29,594 bases of DNA from Bacillota bacterium (lineage in GTDB: Bacteria; Bacillota; Clostridia; Lachnospirales; Lachnospiraceae), in assembly GCA_023415055.1 (NCBI GenBank), contig JAEZLZ010000012.1, forward strand, positions 1 through 29,594, in the 5' to 3' direction. Numbering within the stretch: the first letter of the stretch is position 1; every line of letters starts with the position of its first letter. Both the position numbers and the translations under genes were made by a program. This document shows, piece after piece, positions 29,337 through 29,594 of the stretch. The notes under the pieces were generated by a model, which was given only the letters and a program-made list of their open reading frames with translations, was not told the origin of the DNA and did no database searches.

Positions 29337-29594
29337 GCTGACGTTGAGAAACACAGCAAACATGAGCATCACAAGCGATTGAACCTTGATAATTGAACAG
29401 TGAAACAACCCTGAAAATTCTAAAAAACTTGAGACTTACACATGAGTCTCAAAAATAGATTTTCATGAATGAATTGGTTTAACCAGTTCATACGAACTCG
29501 TATCTGGAAACAGATACAACCACAAAAACAGTAAAGATAACAGGATAACTAATTGCAAGCAATTAGTAAAGCCAAAGTTTATCTGACTGGATCA
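29337..29594 (+). other. rRNA operon leader (pre-16S)
   Basis: A non-coding leader with a boxA-like GAACCTTGATAATTGAACA stretch (about 29379-29397). It contains four perfect hairpins: TTGAGACT/AGTCTCAA (29429-29452), AGTTC-ATAC-GAACT (29485-29498), GTATCTG-GAAA-CAGATAC (29500-29517) and ACTAATTGC/GCAATTAGT (29548-29567). A 16S rRNA gene is expected just past the window; its first bases are not seen here. Confidence 0.7.

Noticed and set aside
29223..29408. 61-codon minus-strand frame at the rRNA promoter
   Set aside because: Antisense to the tRNA end and the rRNA promoter; composition reflects AT-rich DNA.

Overview
The window looks like a chromosomal segment of a low-to-moderate GC clostridium, most likely a member of the Lachnospiraceae. 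The reasons are Firmicutes-type sigma-A promoters (many with an extended TGn -10), strong AAGGAGG ribosome sites, a YjfB-type motility protein, a clostridial long-form ribosome hibernation factor, and a threonine-type operon with an ACT/HTH protein and an archaeal-type phosphoglycerate-mutase-like gene. There is no phage, IS element or CRISPR array. The family assignment rests on gene content and is an inference.

Layout: 1-228 is the N-terminal part of an acyl-ACP thioesterase on the minus strand, divergent from a SAM methyltransferase (435-1025). A 59-residue YjfB-like gene on the minus strand (1100-1279) converges on it across a shared bidirectional terminator. A 50-bp tandem repeat precedes a thioredoxin-reductase-like flavoprotein (1588-2508). 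Then come an SH3/NlpC-P60 secreted hydrolase, a PilZ protein, a long intergenic region with a DnaA-box cluster, hpf, secA, prfB (with a programmed +1 frameshift), cheW and a three-gene polar amino acid ABC importer.

From 13.2 to 17.6 kb lies an ACT protein-homoserine dehydrogenase-ApgM-like (probable homoserine kinase)-aspartate kinase operon. Its leader can fold into a closed multi-arm structure next to the ribosome site. A small HEQEH metalloprotease-like protein is on the minus strand (17707-18204). It is followed by tex, a SanA/YdcF-type membrane protein and an FMN riboswitch controlling the riboflavin ECF transporter ribU.

From 23.1 to 28.0 kb is a tRNA-maturation neighbourhood: tsaE, tsaB, rimI, a small zinc-ribbon protein, RNase Z, an anchored unknown protein and tsaD (t6A synthesis, tRNA 3' processing, S18 acetylation). 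ispD follows. The window closes with tRNA-Ser(UGA), tRNA-Ser(GGA), a strong rRNA-type promoter and a hairpin-rich leader that probably enters a 16S rRNA gene just outside the window.

The most interesting items are non-coding: the structured threonine-operon leader, an array of GGGAGATA repeats that includes the ribosome site of the ABC-importer lipoprotein gene, a cluster of three perfect DnaA boxes away from any dnaA gene, and a dispersed family of hairpins that share the GCGAAGC core. Among proteins, the HEQEH/CPEC protein and the two unknown genes inside the tRNA-maturation block deserve attention.
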